Assembly: GCA_947179485.1 (NCBI GenBank)
Contig: OX359250.1
Location: 39,710,783 to 39,774,782, forward strand
Direction of reading: 5' to 3'
Source of the DNA: Allacma fusca
Lineage: Eukaryota; Arthropoda; Collembola; Symphypleona; Sminthuridae
DNA length: 64,000 bases
Of the stretch, positions 45,697 through 56,047 are shown in pieces; position 1 is the stretch's first letter; each line of letters opens with the position of its first letter. The translations under genes were made by a program, and so were the position numbers. The notes under the pieces are model-generated. The model made no database searches and was not told where the DNA came from. It saw only the letters and a list, made by a program, of their open reading frames with translations.

Positions 45697-46779
45697 CAGG
45701 CGCGTAGCCAAGGGGGGCAAAGGGGGCAATTGCCCCCCCCATTAGAAATAAAATACTCTAAAATCACTCAAAAAGTTAAAAATAAATCAGTCCATACCGA
45801 GACATGCAAACCTTTTTAGTGATTTGACAGTACAATTTTTTTTATTTGTAAAAAAAAATCACTTCGAAACTCAGCATATGCAGCATTCTATGTAAATATC
45901 TGTGTATAAACAGCTTAACTCTAGAACCACCCATGAAGTTTGCATGTTTCGTGTGAATGATTTATTACCCATGGCTCCTCCCGTCATTAATTGACACATC
46001 CATACGCGCGAAAATCGTATCGCAATGTTGTCCATTGCGAGAGCAAAGGATTTCTAGATCAATAAATTTCTATCGAAATGGAAAAGCATTTCGATACGAT
46101 TTTTGCGAGTATGGATGGGTCAACTTTTGACGGGAAGAAGCCGTGGGTAATAAACCATTCAATAAAGAGACGTTTTCGGTGATTCTAGAGTATATTTTTA
46201 TTGTGTTCATCCTTGCTTAGCTGGTGATTTGAATGCATTGCGAAATCCCGATTTCACTTTGACCTTTGCCTCGTCGATTTGACTTCAACCTTCAACGGCA
46301 ACAAAAGTATGGTAACAGCGGCTTTAAATATTTTCATATTAAAAGATTTTAGCTTCTGTAACTTACACGCATCGCTTCGAGGGAATTTTTAACCTGGATA
46401 GAATTATTAAATTAGTGAATTGTATTTAATTTTTCATTATGAAAAGGTCAAGCACGCCTGATATCCGCAGTTTCTTTTCGAAGCAAAGATGTGTGCCAGA
46501 GGAACAGTAGGTTAAGCACCAGCTGAAACGATAGAAGCGAACCCAGGTCTCGAAATTCTCCGAAATCGGATCAAGCCCAATTAAAAATCTGGTCCAAAAT
46601 TATTCAAATTTGATGGAATCGTAAAACGTGGAGAATTTTAAAATCTGAAATTCAGTTTGCAAAATTTGATGAGTTTTACATTCGTGAATTGGATTTCCCA
46701 TAGAATGTGTCAGTTTACATATGTACGTTCCAATTAATGTTGCCCCCCCCCCCTTGGCCAATTCCTGGCTACGCGCCTG
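45697..46779. mobile_element. hAT deletion derivative with CAGGCGCGTAGCC tips
   Basis: Tips CAGGCGCGTAGCCAAGG and GGCTACGCGCCTG with a perfect 8-bp duplication GTCCTATT. The subterminal sequence is G-runs (GGGGGGCAAAGGGGGCAA), not a six-base word. It keeps the start of a hAT transposase at 46439-46510; the rest of the gene is deleted. Confidence 0.88.
46439..46510 (+). pseudogene. N-terminal stub of a hAT transposase
   Basis: 23 codons from ATG to TAG: MKRSSTPDIRSFFSKQRCVP. The MKR...DIRSFF pattern is the usual start of the hAT transposases related to zinc-finger MYM-type proteins. It is truncated by internal deletion of the element and then a stop. Confidence 0.65.
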
Positions 46780-47327
46780 GTCCTATTTGTAGGCTATTTA
46801 TAGGGTACGAGAATTTTATTAAAAAGGCTTGAAGACAAAATAGGGCGCAAGATTAAAAACTTGAAACCTAGACTACAAAATAGGTAGGCTCATCCGTCGT
46901 AGAAATATAGGCATATAAGTAGGCAATTGATCATTTTCATTTAATGGCAATATGGAACTGGCAAAATAAAATTCAGAATAATCCGCACCTGGAACTTGCA
47001 GATTTTATGTTTCATAGTGCGGTTCAAACATGAAACGTTGGTAATTTCACGCCTTGATATGTACTAAAACCTCACCGAAATTAAACTTTGTAAATATTCG
47101 GTAAAGTGGAAACTGTACAAACTCGACCAATGAAATAAAAATTTGCGCTTGAACACAATTTAAATTTCAAACAGCATTTACTGACGTTGTTCGGAGAAAA
47201 CTCCGCTGGGGATTTTTACGCCGAGATTTGTACGCCGCGAAAACTCCGCGGGAGATTATTACGCGGAGAAAATTCCGCCGGAGATTATTATTCTGCATTT
47301 TAAACTACATCCGGAAACAACAATTTA

Positions 47328-47955
47328 ACGGGTGTTAGGATATACTCCCTCCGACACAATCCCTCCGGTAATATTCCCTCCGGATATATTCCCTCCGACC
47401 AAATCCCTCCCACGTTGGAAATAATCCCTCGAACAAATATTTGCCACTCATATATGCAGAAGTGTTCGTCACCATGCCAACAAAGCAAAAGCAATGCGGA
47501 TCGTATGGGGACTCGGCTCAACAAATAACTTATGCGCCAGAATTTTGTTACATTCTATTTCTTCTATAATCGAATTATTATTGCTTCTACTCTTGGGTAA
47601 TTAGAACTAATAAAATGATTAGCATAAATAACTCCGAAACAGCAAAAACAGTCATTTATCACTCTCAGCGTCTTTTTAACATGGTAATCGGGTAATTCCT
47701 ACCGTACTTAATTATTTGAGGGTCGATAAATTTTGTTGCCATAGCGAGCTTAATTTCACTTGCTGTAGCTTCTTTTTAGAAAGGAATTCGGACAATTCCA
47801 ACTGTACTTAATTATTTGAGGATTGTTAAATTTTGTTGCCATAGTGAGTGTAAGTTTATTGGTGACAAACAGTCCGAGGGAATATGTTCGGAGGGAATGT
47901 ATTCGAGGGATAATATCCGGAGGGATTGTGTCGGAGGGAATATATCCGAACACTG
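47328..47955. mobile_element. Small element with ATTCCCTCCGGATAT word ends, copy 1
   Basis: The left end reads GTGTTAGGATATACTCCC and the right end GAATATATCCGAACACTG, with CCCTCCG/CGGAGGG words at both ends. The interior includes CAACAAATAACTTATGCGCC and a duplicated ATTATTTGAGG...AAATTTTGTTGCCATAG segment. No clear flanking duplication. It abuts copy 2. Confidence 0.6.
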
Positions 47956-47956
47956 A

Positions 47957-48630
47957 GTTAGGATATATTCCCTCCGACACAATCCCTCCGGTTATATTCC
48001 CTCCGGTTATATTCCCTCCGGATATATTCCCTCCGACCATAACCCCTCCCTGCTTGGAAATAATCCCTCGCACAAATATTTGCCACTCATACAGATATTT
48101 GCAGAAGTGTTCATCACTATGCCAGCAAAGCAAACGCAATGGTGATCGTACGGTGATTCGGCTCAACAAATAACTTATGCGCCAGTTGGTATAGTAACAA
48201 TTCGTTGACGAAAACTCGCGTCTAGAACTCATCATCAAGGAAGATGATTTTTTACGGAAATGTTATTAACAAAAATGCAAAACCATGCATTACAGCAACT
48301 TGATTTGTCTGGTCATTAGTTTGGTCATTGGTTGGTGCAATCAGTTCAATCTTCATTATTTCATTCAAAAGTAATTATGTAGCTATACTTGTAGATATTA
48401 TGATGCCTGAGATTTCACTTCTTTTTAAAACGGAATTTGGACAATTCCAACTGTACTTAATTATTTGAGGATTGTTAAATTTTGTTGCCATAGTGACCGT
48501 AAATTTATTAGGTGTTTATACAAACAGTCCGAGGGAATATCTCCTCTCAAGGAGGGAATATGTTCGGAGGGAATGTGTTCGAGGGAATATAAAAGGAGGG
48601 ATTGTGTCGGAGGGAATATATCCGAACACG
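47957..48630. mobile_element. Small element with ATTCCCTCCGGATAT word ends, copy 2
   Basis: Begins GTTAGGATATATTCCCTCC and ends GGGAATATATCCGAACAC, in the same orientation as copy 1 and aligned over both ends. The interiors differ more than the ends. The tandem layout could come from insertion beside copy 1 or from unequal exchange. Confidence 0.6.
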
Positions 48631-48719
48631 TTTAAATCATTGGTTTTATTTAAAAAACCGTGTGGTTTAAATCATTTATCAATCATCAACCAAACCAACC
48701 CTGATACAAACTATTAATT

Positions 48720-49265
48720 ATTTTATGAACTATGTATTTCCTTGTGTGGGATAGAGAGGGACAATCGTTTGAGAACCCTGCACTGACTGATTGATACGCT
48801 CATAAATTTAGTTTCCCTTTTAAGCTTAACTTCGAAATTAAATGATTTTAGTCTATGGACACGGTCAAAATTTTGTGCGCACGACAGACGTAGGAGGTAA
48901 TTTTACATGGGATTATTGGTGCTGGAGTTTAGCTCATTTTGAAATAACATTAAATAACCTAAGAAATATAGGAAACTAAAAAATAAACCCAAAAATGATC
49001 ATTTTCTATACGTCTAAAATTGCTAAATTCTTCGAAAACAAATTAGAATTTTTGATAAGAGGGTAAGTCCACATAAATAATCATTATGTAATGTGAAATA
49101 TCCTTATAAATTATTGACTACTTCATGGAGTCCGTAGCTATTAAAATTGGGCGCGCTACTGATAAAATAAGCGCGCAAGATTTAGGCATAATACGTCTCC
49201 ACGACTTGGCTTGATTTGTAAGCCGTTCAGCCTCTATACTCACACTACCACCTCTCCAAGTAATT
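48720..49265. other. Body of a possible plus-strand Helitron, no gene
   Basis: AT-rich DNA ahead of the Helitron-type 3' end at 49268-49294. The left boundary of that element cannot be placed. Confidence 0.3.
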
Positions 49266-49267
49266 AT

Positions 49268-49294
49268 TCCTGTGAAGCACAGGGCTGTTACTAG
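49268..49294 (+). mobile_element. Helitron-type 3' end
   Basis: TCCTGTGAAGCACAGGG forms a hairpin, followed by CTGTTACTAG and a flanking T. The preceding CAAGTAATT and the hairpin match the ends of the two minus-strand copies at 8653 and 9836. This end is on the plus strand. Confidence 0.6.
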
Positions 49295-49299
49295 TACAA

Positions 49300-50590
49300 G
49301 TGATGGGATAAATATAATGGAGTTCAAATAGGCCCGGTGCTCATACTCAAGTGTTAAGATGGATCTGGATATTGGTTTTTGAATTTACATGGTATTAGGA
49401 ATTTATTAATTTAGGATAAATCAGAAAGGTTTGTTATAAGTAATTGGGATATAATAATGGTTTGTGAGACGTGGGTCGAATCCGAAACTTTTAACTTCAA
49501 ACCAATTTTTCAACATTTCAATGTATTTATTGGCAGGGTGCCTAGAATCTCTGATTTGATCTGAGGTCACCTGATCACCTGATGAGCTTGAATTTAGTCA
49601 TGATTTTAAAGTAGCTGACAAAAAATTCACTTTGTGACATCTCGGGGTAAAGTCACTAAGCACACTTCATAGAGTCAATTCTAATACTAATAGAATATAT
49701 ACACGTGAACCTAAATACTGCCAAAAAATTTTATTCGTCCGTATCCGATCCGAATTTTTCGGATCGGATAAATGCATTATCAAAGTAAGTGCATCCATCA
49801 CACTATCATATCATTAGGGCCATTCATTTAACCCTATACTTCCGAAGCTTTAGCAGGTACAACGCTTACCAACGTATTACCATCGTGTCCACGGCTAGTT
49901 TCTTGAGCAGGGGCCATCAACATAATAAATAAGTTCGGATATTTCAACTTTCTCGTTCAAAATGTAACAACACTAATCAAAATTTATCATATTTCCCACC
50001 CGCATATTGTAACACCCGGTGTGTGGGAGCATCTATTATATATTCGATTGCAGACGTAGTTTGATAAAATGGTCGTAATTAATTGTAAGTTGGAACCTGG
50101 GCTTTACTTGCACCAACGCCAATCTCCTGTAGTTATAGAACCGGGTACTACAATACCCGGGAAGGATTTTCTCCAGAAATTTTACATAAAGGGATAAAAA
50201 ACGTGATGACTACTATATATTGGGATATTCAATAAAAAATGTTTAAAATTAAAATTTTTGGAATTACATGGGTAACACAATACCCGTCTTGGAAGTTAAC
50301 CTGGAATACCATGTTAACTTGTCAGTCATGACAAAACGACTTAAATTCATCGGTACAAATTAAAGATTATTGAATGGAGTTTAGTTTTGCACTGACAAAC
50401 GAGGCGCATTATTAGGGCTCCGCGCTGCCCCCAGAATTATTGTTCGCACAGCACTGCACAAAAATGCAACAGACTGCTCAGCAACTAAGACATTGAAGTA
50501 TTTGGATGCTCCCCTATTTCATAATTATTTCGTCACAATCATTGTTTCCCTGAATTGGCTTCTTTCGGTTTATGTTCTCGAGGTGCCTGA
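49300..50590. other. Intergenic, no gene seen
   Basis: Contains a small TCCGATCCG fragment (49737-49772) and a CAATACCCGGG/GGGTAACACAATACCC pair near 50150-50290, but no coding region or paired element tips. Confidence 0.4.
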
Positions 50591-50602
50591 ACGTGTTTAG
50601 AA

Positions 50603-51425
50603 TATAGCTCCTTATTGAGTGATTACCTTGCGGAACCGTACTCGAACTCGTACTCGAAATCGAAGCATCGAGTATGGACTCCAATCCAAGGTACTCGTAC
50701 TCGCCACATATACGAGTACTCAGGAAAATACTTGAAATAAGCGACCGAGTTCCAGTTCAGAACCCGAACTTGTTTCATACTCGCGAGTACGGAACTGTAA
50801 ATACCGAAATCCCGTACTCGTACTCGTGCCGTGACTCGAGTCTTCATACTCGAGTATTTAATAATAACAAGACCACAATTGAACAGTGATTTTTTTTAGA
50901 TTCATTTAATTTCTCACAAATAATTCCCCCAAAATTTTAAATTGAACCCGCAGTTGGTAAAGTGTCTGTAAATTTTCAATCAATTCAACTACGCCTGTCG
51001 AAGAGTTTGTGTTAATATGTTCAGCCATTAGAATTAACTAATTGTTTTAACTTCAATAGTAATGTACTAAATGGAGAGAGATTATACTTTGAAACCTTAG
51101 AGAGTCGTGACTGGTGGATACAACGATTTTTTGTGACAATTTCATATTAGCGCCTTCGTCTCTTTACTGGAAATTCAAAAGTTTGCAACACTTGTGTGTA
51201 CGCGTACTCGTATATTGAGCATGTGGTACTCGAACTCGATAACCCTTATGAGTATTTTTATTGGACTCGTACTCGTTTGATACTCGTACTCGTAAGTATG
51301 TGAAAAATCGTTACCCGTACTCGAAACCCATTTCAAGTATCGAGTATTCACAAAAATTTGACCGTACTCGACTCGAACTCGTACTCGATACTCGCCGGTA
51401 TACTCGAACTCGATAAGGAGCTATA
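50603..51425. mobile_element. Non-autonomous hAT-like element with ACTCGT word ends
   Basis: Tips TATAGCTCCTTAT and ATAAGGAGCTATA, with a perfect 8-bp duplication GTTTAGAA. Left island of about 210 bp (GTACTCGAACTCGTACTCG) and right island of about 220 bp carry the word in both orientations. The interior of about 390 bp is AT-rich and non-coding. Confidence 0.88.
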
Positions 51426-51456
51426 GTTTAGAAGTGTTTCTGATTTCTGGATTTGC

Positions 51457-52035
51457 ATGCGATTTGTTTCATTTGATTTTCGTCGTCGCCATTACTTGTT
51501 TGATTTTTTTCCGCGTTTTCGAAACGAACCTGTCATGTCTTCTTTTTCCTCAACCAACCGTTCTTTTAAGAACGAATCTGTCCTGTCTTTTCCTTTAACC
51601 TCAACCAACCGTTCTTTTAAGAACGAATCTGTCCTGTCTTTTCCTTTAACCTCAACCAACCGTTCTTTTAAGAACGAATCTGTCCTGTCTTTTCCTTTAA
51701 CCTCAACCAACCGTTCTTTTAAGAACGAATCTGTCCTGTCTTTTCCTTTAACCTCAACCAACCGTTCTTTTAAGAACGAATCTGTCCTGTCTTTTCCTTT
51801 AACCTCAACCAACCGTTCTTTTAAGAACGAATCTGTCCTGTCTTTTTCTTTTACCTCAACCAACCGTTCTTTTAAGAACGAATCTGTCCTGTCTTTTTCC
51901 TCAACGAATTGTCCTTTTAAGAACGCTTTTTTATTTTTTCAATTTCTATTTCAACAACAATCTTACTTCTTGTTCTCCTCGAATAGACTTAAATTCGTCC
52001 GTTTGGATTTGCTGGTGTCTCCAGCGAAGACTCAG
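51457..52035 (+). other. Candidate 5' exon containing a 51-bp minisatellite
   Basis: Ends at a strong donor (CTCAG|GTAAGT) that pairs with the acceptor TTTTCAAACAG before 52161. A frame is open from 51457 to the donor, but if spliced to the next exon in that frame it stops after about 10 codons. It may therefore be 5' untranslated sequence of the gene starting at 52162, or a separate short coding exon. The minisatellite has no stops, so the open frame is weak evidence. Confidence 0.4.
51545..51925. repeat. 51-bp minisatellite, 7-8 units, each with a 14-bp palindrome
   Basis: Seven near-identical units with CAACCAACCGTTCTTTTAAG at 51-bp spacing and a degenerate eighth. Every unit includes the perfect palindrome GTTCTTTTAAGAAC. 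The period is divisible by three, so both strands appear open. Low divergence implies recent expansion or homogenisation. Confidence 0.9.
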
Positions 52036-52160
52036 GTAAGTTTACATAAACAAAAAACTACATGACTACAATTAAATTGAATTTTGTTTTGCGTACTCCC
52101 TGCGCTGCATATTTTTATTGCGTACGTAACAGGTAATCTCATATGTACCTTTTCAAACAG

Positions 52161-52288
52161 GATGGCCAGCGGAAGTTCTACCGGAACATCTAGTGGTCCG
52201 ACGTGGAACCAAGGAGATACGTCTTCGGAAAGCTCTGCTGAAGGACCGGCTGCTGGTTCTGATTTCGATGACACTTCGATGGATGGAT
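52161..52288 (+). CDS. First coding exon of an unidentified gene (partial)
   Basis: The ATG is one base after a good acceptor (TTTTCAAACAG|G), and the exon ends at T|GTAAGT after 42 codons plus one base. The product starts MASGSSTGTSSGPTWNQGD and is Ser/Gly/Asp-rich and disordered (SSESSAEGPAAGSDFDD). A start codon at the beginning of exon 2 with an untranslated exon 1 is common in animals. No further exon could be recognised; the MULE at 52367-60587 lies in the next intron, 78 bp after the donor. Confidence 0.45.
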
Positions 52289-52366
52289 GTAAGTGAAGAA
52301 GAGGATTCCCTTGAATAAATTGACGATGAGACTATAACATTCCATTGGATGGGGTTGGTGATTTAT

Positions 52367-53330
52367 ACTAGCACGTAAAAACAGGAATAAGTTGCTCGAA
52401 AGTAGCAGCAGACTTGCGCTTTTCTGCATCTCGGCTGTTCATAGAATTGCATTACACACACTGCACTGCTGAAGCCTGAAGCATATTCAGAGCAGGATAG
52501 ACCAGTCTTAGACTGATGTTCAAGTACTGACTGCAACATTGAGTGACTGACTGATGACTGACTGAGACTGCGACTGATAAATCTAACTACAGCTCAAGAC
52601 TTTGACTGACTTAGACTTATTTCTGGTTCAGCGGGACTGACTGAGACTGAGGCGAACGCTTAATCCAATGTAGGAATCAAGAAAATCATAAAGCATACGT
52701 ACCTAGCTGAGCAAAAATCTACATTTTATTTCTTAGATTAGATTATAAGCTTTGAAAATATTATTACTGCGCTAGATATTTCGAAAATATTGAAGATTTT
52801 CGTAGTATTTTACAAAAGCAGGTTCCAGGTCATCACTCGTATTAAAATTAAGCACACGAAAATCACAAAAAATATACATTGTTGAAACTTTCACACTGTC
52901 CTCAGAGACTGTGACTGATTCCAATGACTCAGATCATGACTGGGACTGACTGGGACTCATAGGAAACGGCAAAAAGACTTATGGACTGACTGACTGATCA
53001 GAAACTTACGACTGATTTTGACTTGGACTGAAAAAGGTAGGGACTGGTGGATCCTGATTCAGAGCGCGGAGTATATTATTAATGTACATATGTGCCGAAG
53101 CTACTTACGTATAGTAGTACGTCCCTCCAAAACTCTATGCTTACATACTATAGAGTACTCAACCACTCTGACTCTAGTTCGAGTAGAGTATCTATGTATA
53201 TCAATGCAATCTATGTATATCAATGCTTCCGATGTAGTAATTATTGCTCATGATGAGAAGAGAATGATGCACTTAAGGTAAAGGCTCCGCTCTTCGCCAA
53301 GGTACCAGCTCACCCTAAGAAATACCCTTT
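52367..53330 (+). repeat. Left terminal inverted repeat of the MULE (interrupted)
   Basis: Two blocks, 52367-52492 and 53065-53330, together about 392 bp, complement 60198-60587. The hAT-like insertion at 52493-53056 splits them. A small open frame within is mirrored in the right repeat and is not a gene. Confidence 0.88.
52493..53056. mobile_element. Non-autonomous hAT-like element with GACTGA word ends
   Basis: Tips CAGGATAGACCAGTC and GACTGGTGGATCCTG with a perfect 8-bp duplication ATTCAGAG. Islands of GACTGACTGA/GACTGGGACTG at both ends, about 170 bp each. The CAGG start is the classical animal hAT end. The interior of about 240 bp is non-coding. Confidence 0.88.
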
Positions 53331-54080
53331 GCAAATTGTTATTTTTTTGTAATGCATGATGTGAAAATGCAAATACAAATTGGCCAGCATATTATGATTG
53401 AGTCAAACAATAAATTATATTTATGTTAATCGGTATGGTTGATGTGGCGCGAGAATATGATAGGGCGCAATTTCAATCCTCTCTTGCGATTTACGTGGAC
53501 CAAAGCGGATGTGCAGAATTATTGCTTGCTTCAACTTCAAATTTAATTTTCTTTTCCAAAGTATTGTGTATAGAATTTATAATTTGCATCAAAAGGAACA
53601 TTACAGGATCATCAAGAAGCTGTTTAGACTGTTTAGACAAAGTAAGTAAAGTGATTTGTGAAGGCTCAGTAGGGATTGTAGTTCAAAAAAGTTATCAAAT
53701 TAATTAGTAATTTATTGTAGTTTTTTGAACGAAACAGTGTACTGGGTCTCACAATCGACATAGCCTTAATATAATATTACCTAAATACGAAAAAATGTGA
53801 CTGTGCGACATTAGTCGGAACAGCGGTATGTACATATATGGCAGTAGGAAAATTCAGGAGGCCCGCGCTCAATTTTTTTCACGAGGGGTCATTCAATTAT
53901 TACATCCTATGTTTCACTAAGGTTGCGAAAATTAGATCACCTACTGGACCCCCATTCGGCAGAATACAGTAGAAATTGATTAGGGCTCATTCAGACATTA
54001 TGTTGCGAGAGCATGAAATAAATACGTAAATGCTTATCTCTAAAATATAAAATGCGCGTGAGGATACGATTATTTTAAAA
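53331..54080. other. MULE interior, no gene recognised
   Basis: Between the left inverted repeat and the Helitron remnants. An open frame at 53423-53707 has no recognisable features. A transposase 5' untranslated exon might lie here, since the transposase ATG is preceded by an acceptor. Confidence 0.35.
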
Positions 54081-54146
54081 CTACCCTCTCTCTCGTACAC
54101 GAGCTTTGTAGGTTCGCGAGTAAAAATTACCATACAGGCTAAATGG

Positions 54147-54365
54147 CTTTGCTGGTATACCAAAGAATTATACAGTATCAAGTGGGGTGATATTGTCAAG
54201 GGCTACATTTGTAACAACAAAAGCAGTGATTACCCATTTATATTAAAGAGAAGACAGGTTCCTACTAAAATATGCTTTGCAAAGACAGTTAGTAAATGTC
54301 AGGGACAAAGTTTTGGCAACGTTGGTATTTATTGTCACATGGACAACTGTATGTTGTTCTTTTGA
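54147..54365 (+). pseudogene. Helitron/PIF1-type helicase C-terminal fragment
   Basis: 72 codons ending in a stop. The stretch FILKRRQVPTKICFAKTVSK followed by CQGQSFGNVGIY matches the PIF1-family helicase region R-RQ-P---AFA-T-NK-QGQ-F--VGIY. This domain occurs at the end of Helitron Rep/helicase proteins. The conserved ALSRV part that should follow is lost. It lies in the MULE interior beside segments resembling the Helitron-like body at 8653-9835. Confidence 0.6.
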
Positions 54366-54867
54366 GGGGTGAGTCTAAATAAAATATCAAGGTCGTTGTA
54401 ACTGATACTGTCGAACAAAGTAAACAATGGTCAAAGGTGGAGGTACGTACACAAGTAACTGTGTTTTAAAGAAGTTTTGTGATTCGTTGGATTTTTAGTT
54501 ATTATAATATATTGGAGTAATTAAAAAGGCTTTACTAAGGCTACTGGCTTTCTTAATACTAGAATTGAGCGATGAGAGGGTATTTGTAGATCTTCACTCT
54601 CTCTCGTAAACACACTTTCTAGGTTCGCGAGTACAAATAGCAAATTGTGTATTTAATGAAGTTCTGTATTATTACTATTATTATATTATAACATAAATTG
54701 CGGATCAAGACACTAGACTGCATCCGTGCTGTTATTGGGGAATTTGGGTCATCCACCCAAATTAATATTTAATATGAAGATGATGAAGGAAGAGGGGCAT
54801 TTATAAATCTTTGCTCTCTCCTAATCGGGCTTGTTAGGCATGCAAGCACACATTATGCAATACTAGA

Positions 54868-54908
54868 AAGATAGCCCACTTCGCAGGGCAATATAATCTA
54901 GTATAAGA
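54868..54908. repeat. Helitron-body-like segment
   Basis: GATAGCCCACTTCGCAGGGC and ATAATCTAGTATAAGA here resemble 8777-8812 and 9968-9996 of the two Helitron-like copies (AATAGCCCGCTTCGCTAGGC, GTAATCTCATATAAGA). The match supports a degraded Helitron in this part of the MULE. Confidence 0.5.
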
Positions 54909-55310
54909 GGACATTCCAGTAAAACCACTCAGTTAAAATAGTTAACATTTCATGACATCCAAAATTCATGGTTAAGCGCTCTTGAAAAACTTCCTACCAA
55001 GGCCCTACATATACCCAACGGTTGATCCGTAGATAGTGGCTAGCTCAACCATTAGAAACCTCCTTAAAAGTAACATTGTTAGTAATTTATTGAGTTATTC
55101 CCTTCAATTAATATATTTTGATGGTCGGTATAATCAAATTTTACTAACTTTGTTAACGCATCTCTAGAAAATGCCACATACAACTGGTGAAGGCAAATAA
55201 GTTAAAAGTTGATGAAATGTTTGTCCCTGACTCTTGTTAATTGTCATTACAAATGTGATTCGATTCGTATCAGTTTCACAGTTGGTTTTTTATATAACAT
55301 TTTTGAGCCA

Positions 55311-55470
55311 GTGATGGGTAACCGAAAATTTGGGTTTACGTTAACTAAATAAAGGTTAATGACAGTCTAAATTCGGTTTTAGTTTTTGTTATTCGTTTTT
55401 TAAGAATTCGGTTATGATTATTAACGGTTAGCAGTTGGATTCAATAGCGTTAATCGGTTAATACCGGTTA
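55311..55470. repeat. GGTTAAC/TTAACCG word island (solo end)
   Basis: The tip CAGTGATGGGTAACCG is followed by about 150 bp of GGTTA/TTAATCGG words. The tip has the CAGTG form of other hAT-like elements here. No second tip was found. Confidence 0.45.
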
Positions 55471-56047
55471 ATATTAGCAACAATGAATACAGTTGAAGAA
55501 AAGATTTTTCTGAATTTTTTAACTGTAATCTAAAGGTTCATTAAACATGGTTAATACTTAAAGTTATTAGCACTAGTATTTCGTTTATTAATGCCTGAAA
55601 ATTCGTCGTAACGTTTGTTTCAAGCAAACAATAATATGACTTCCAGGTAGTTACAGAATAAATAAATTGTAGGTAACCAGTAAATATGGTCTGCACTCAT
55701 TTTCGATCAAGCGTAAAATGGCAACTTGTTCCAAAATCAAATTGTAGTTATTGTTGTTAATAATTTTTAACTGAAAATTTCATGTCAAATTAATCACACG
55801 AAATTTTAAAAAAGGGAAATATAACATGAAAATATGGAACAGTTTCTATTTATTTTCGATTCGATGTTTGTGCATCATTATCAAAAATACATATACATGA
55901 TTTTATACCTATATAAACAGGAAGAAATAAGGAACTTAGCCTCGATGGAAAATTTTAGATTAAAATTGAAACCGAATTGTTTGAAATTTTAAGTTTGCGA
56001 TTGAATAGTTTTTAATATTTAAAAATTCACATTTTAGGTGGAACACG

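Noticed and set aside
51492-51863. Minus-strand frame of repeated VEVKGKDRTDSFLKERL
   Set aside because: Shadow of the 51-bp minisatellite; the period is divisible by three and stop-free on both strands.
51545-51925. CRISPR-like regular repeats
   Set aside because: Units abut without unique spacers and the DNA is a spliced animal genome; it is a minisatellite.
53018-53281. Small frame identical in translation to one at 60245-60436
   Set aside because: The identity is explained by the near-perfect MULE inverted repeats; no independent evidence of coding.
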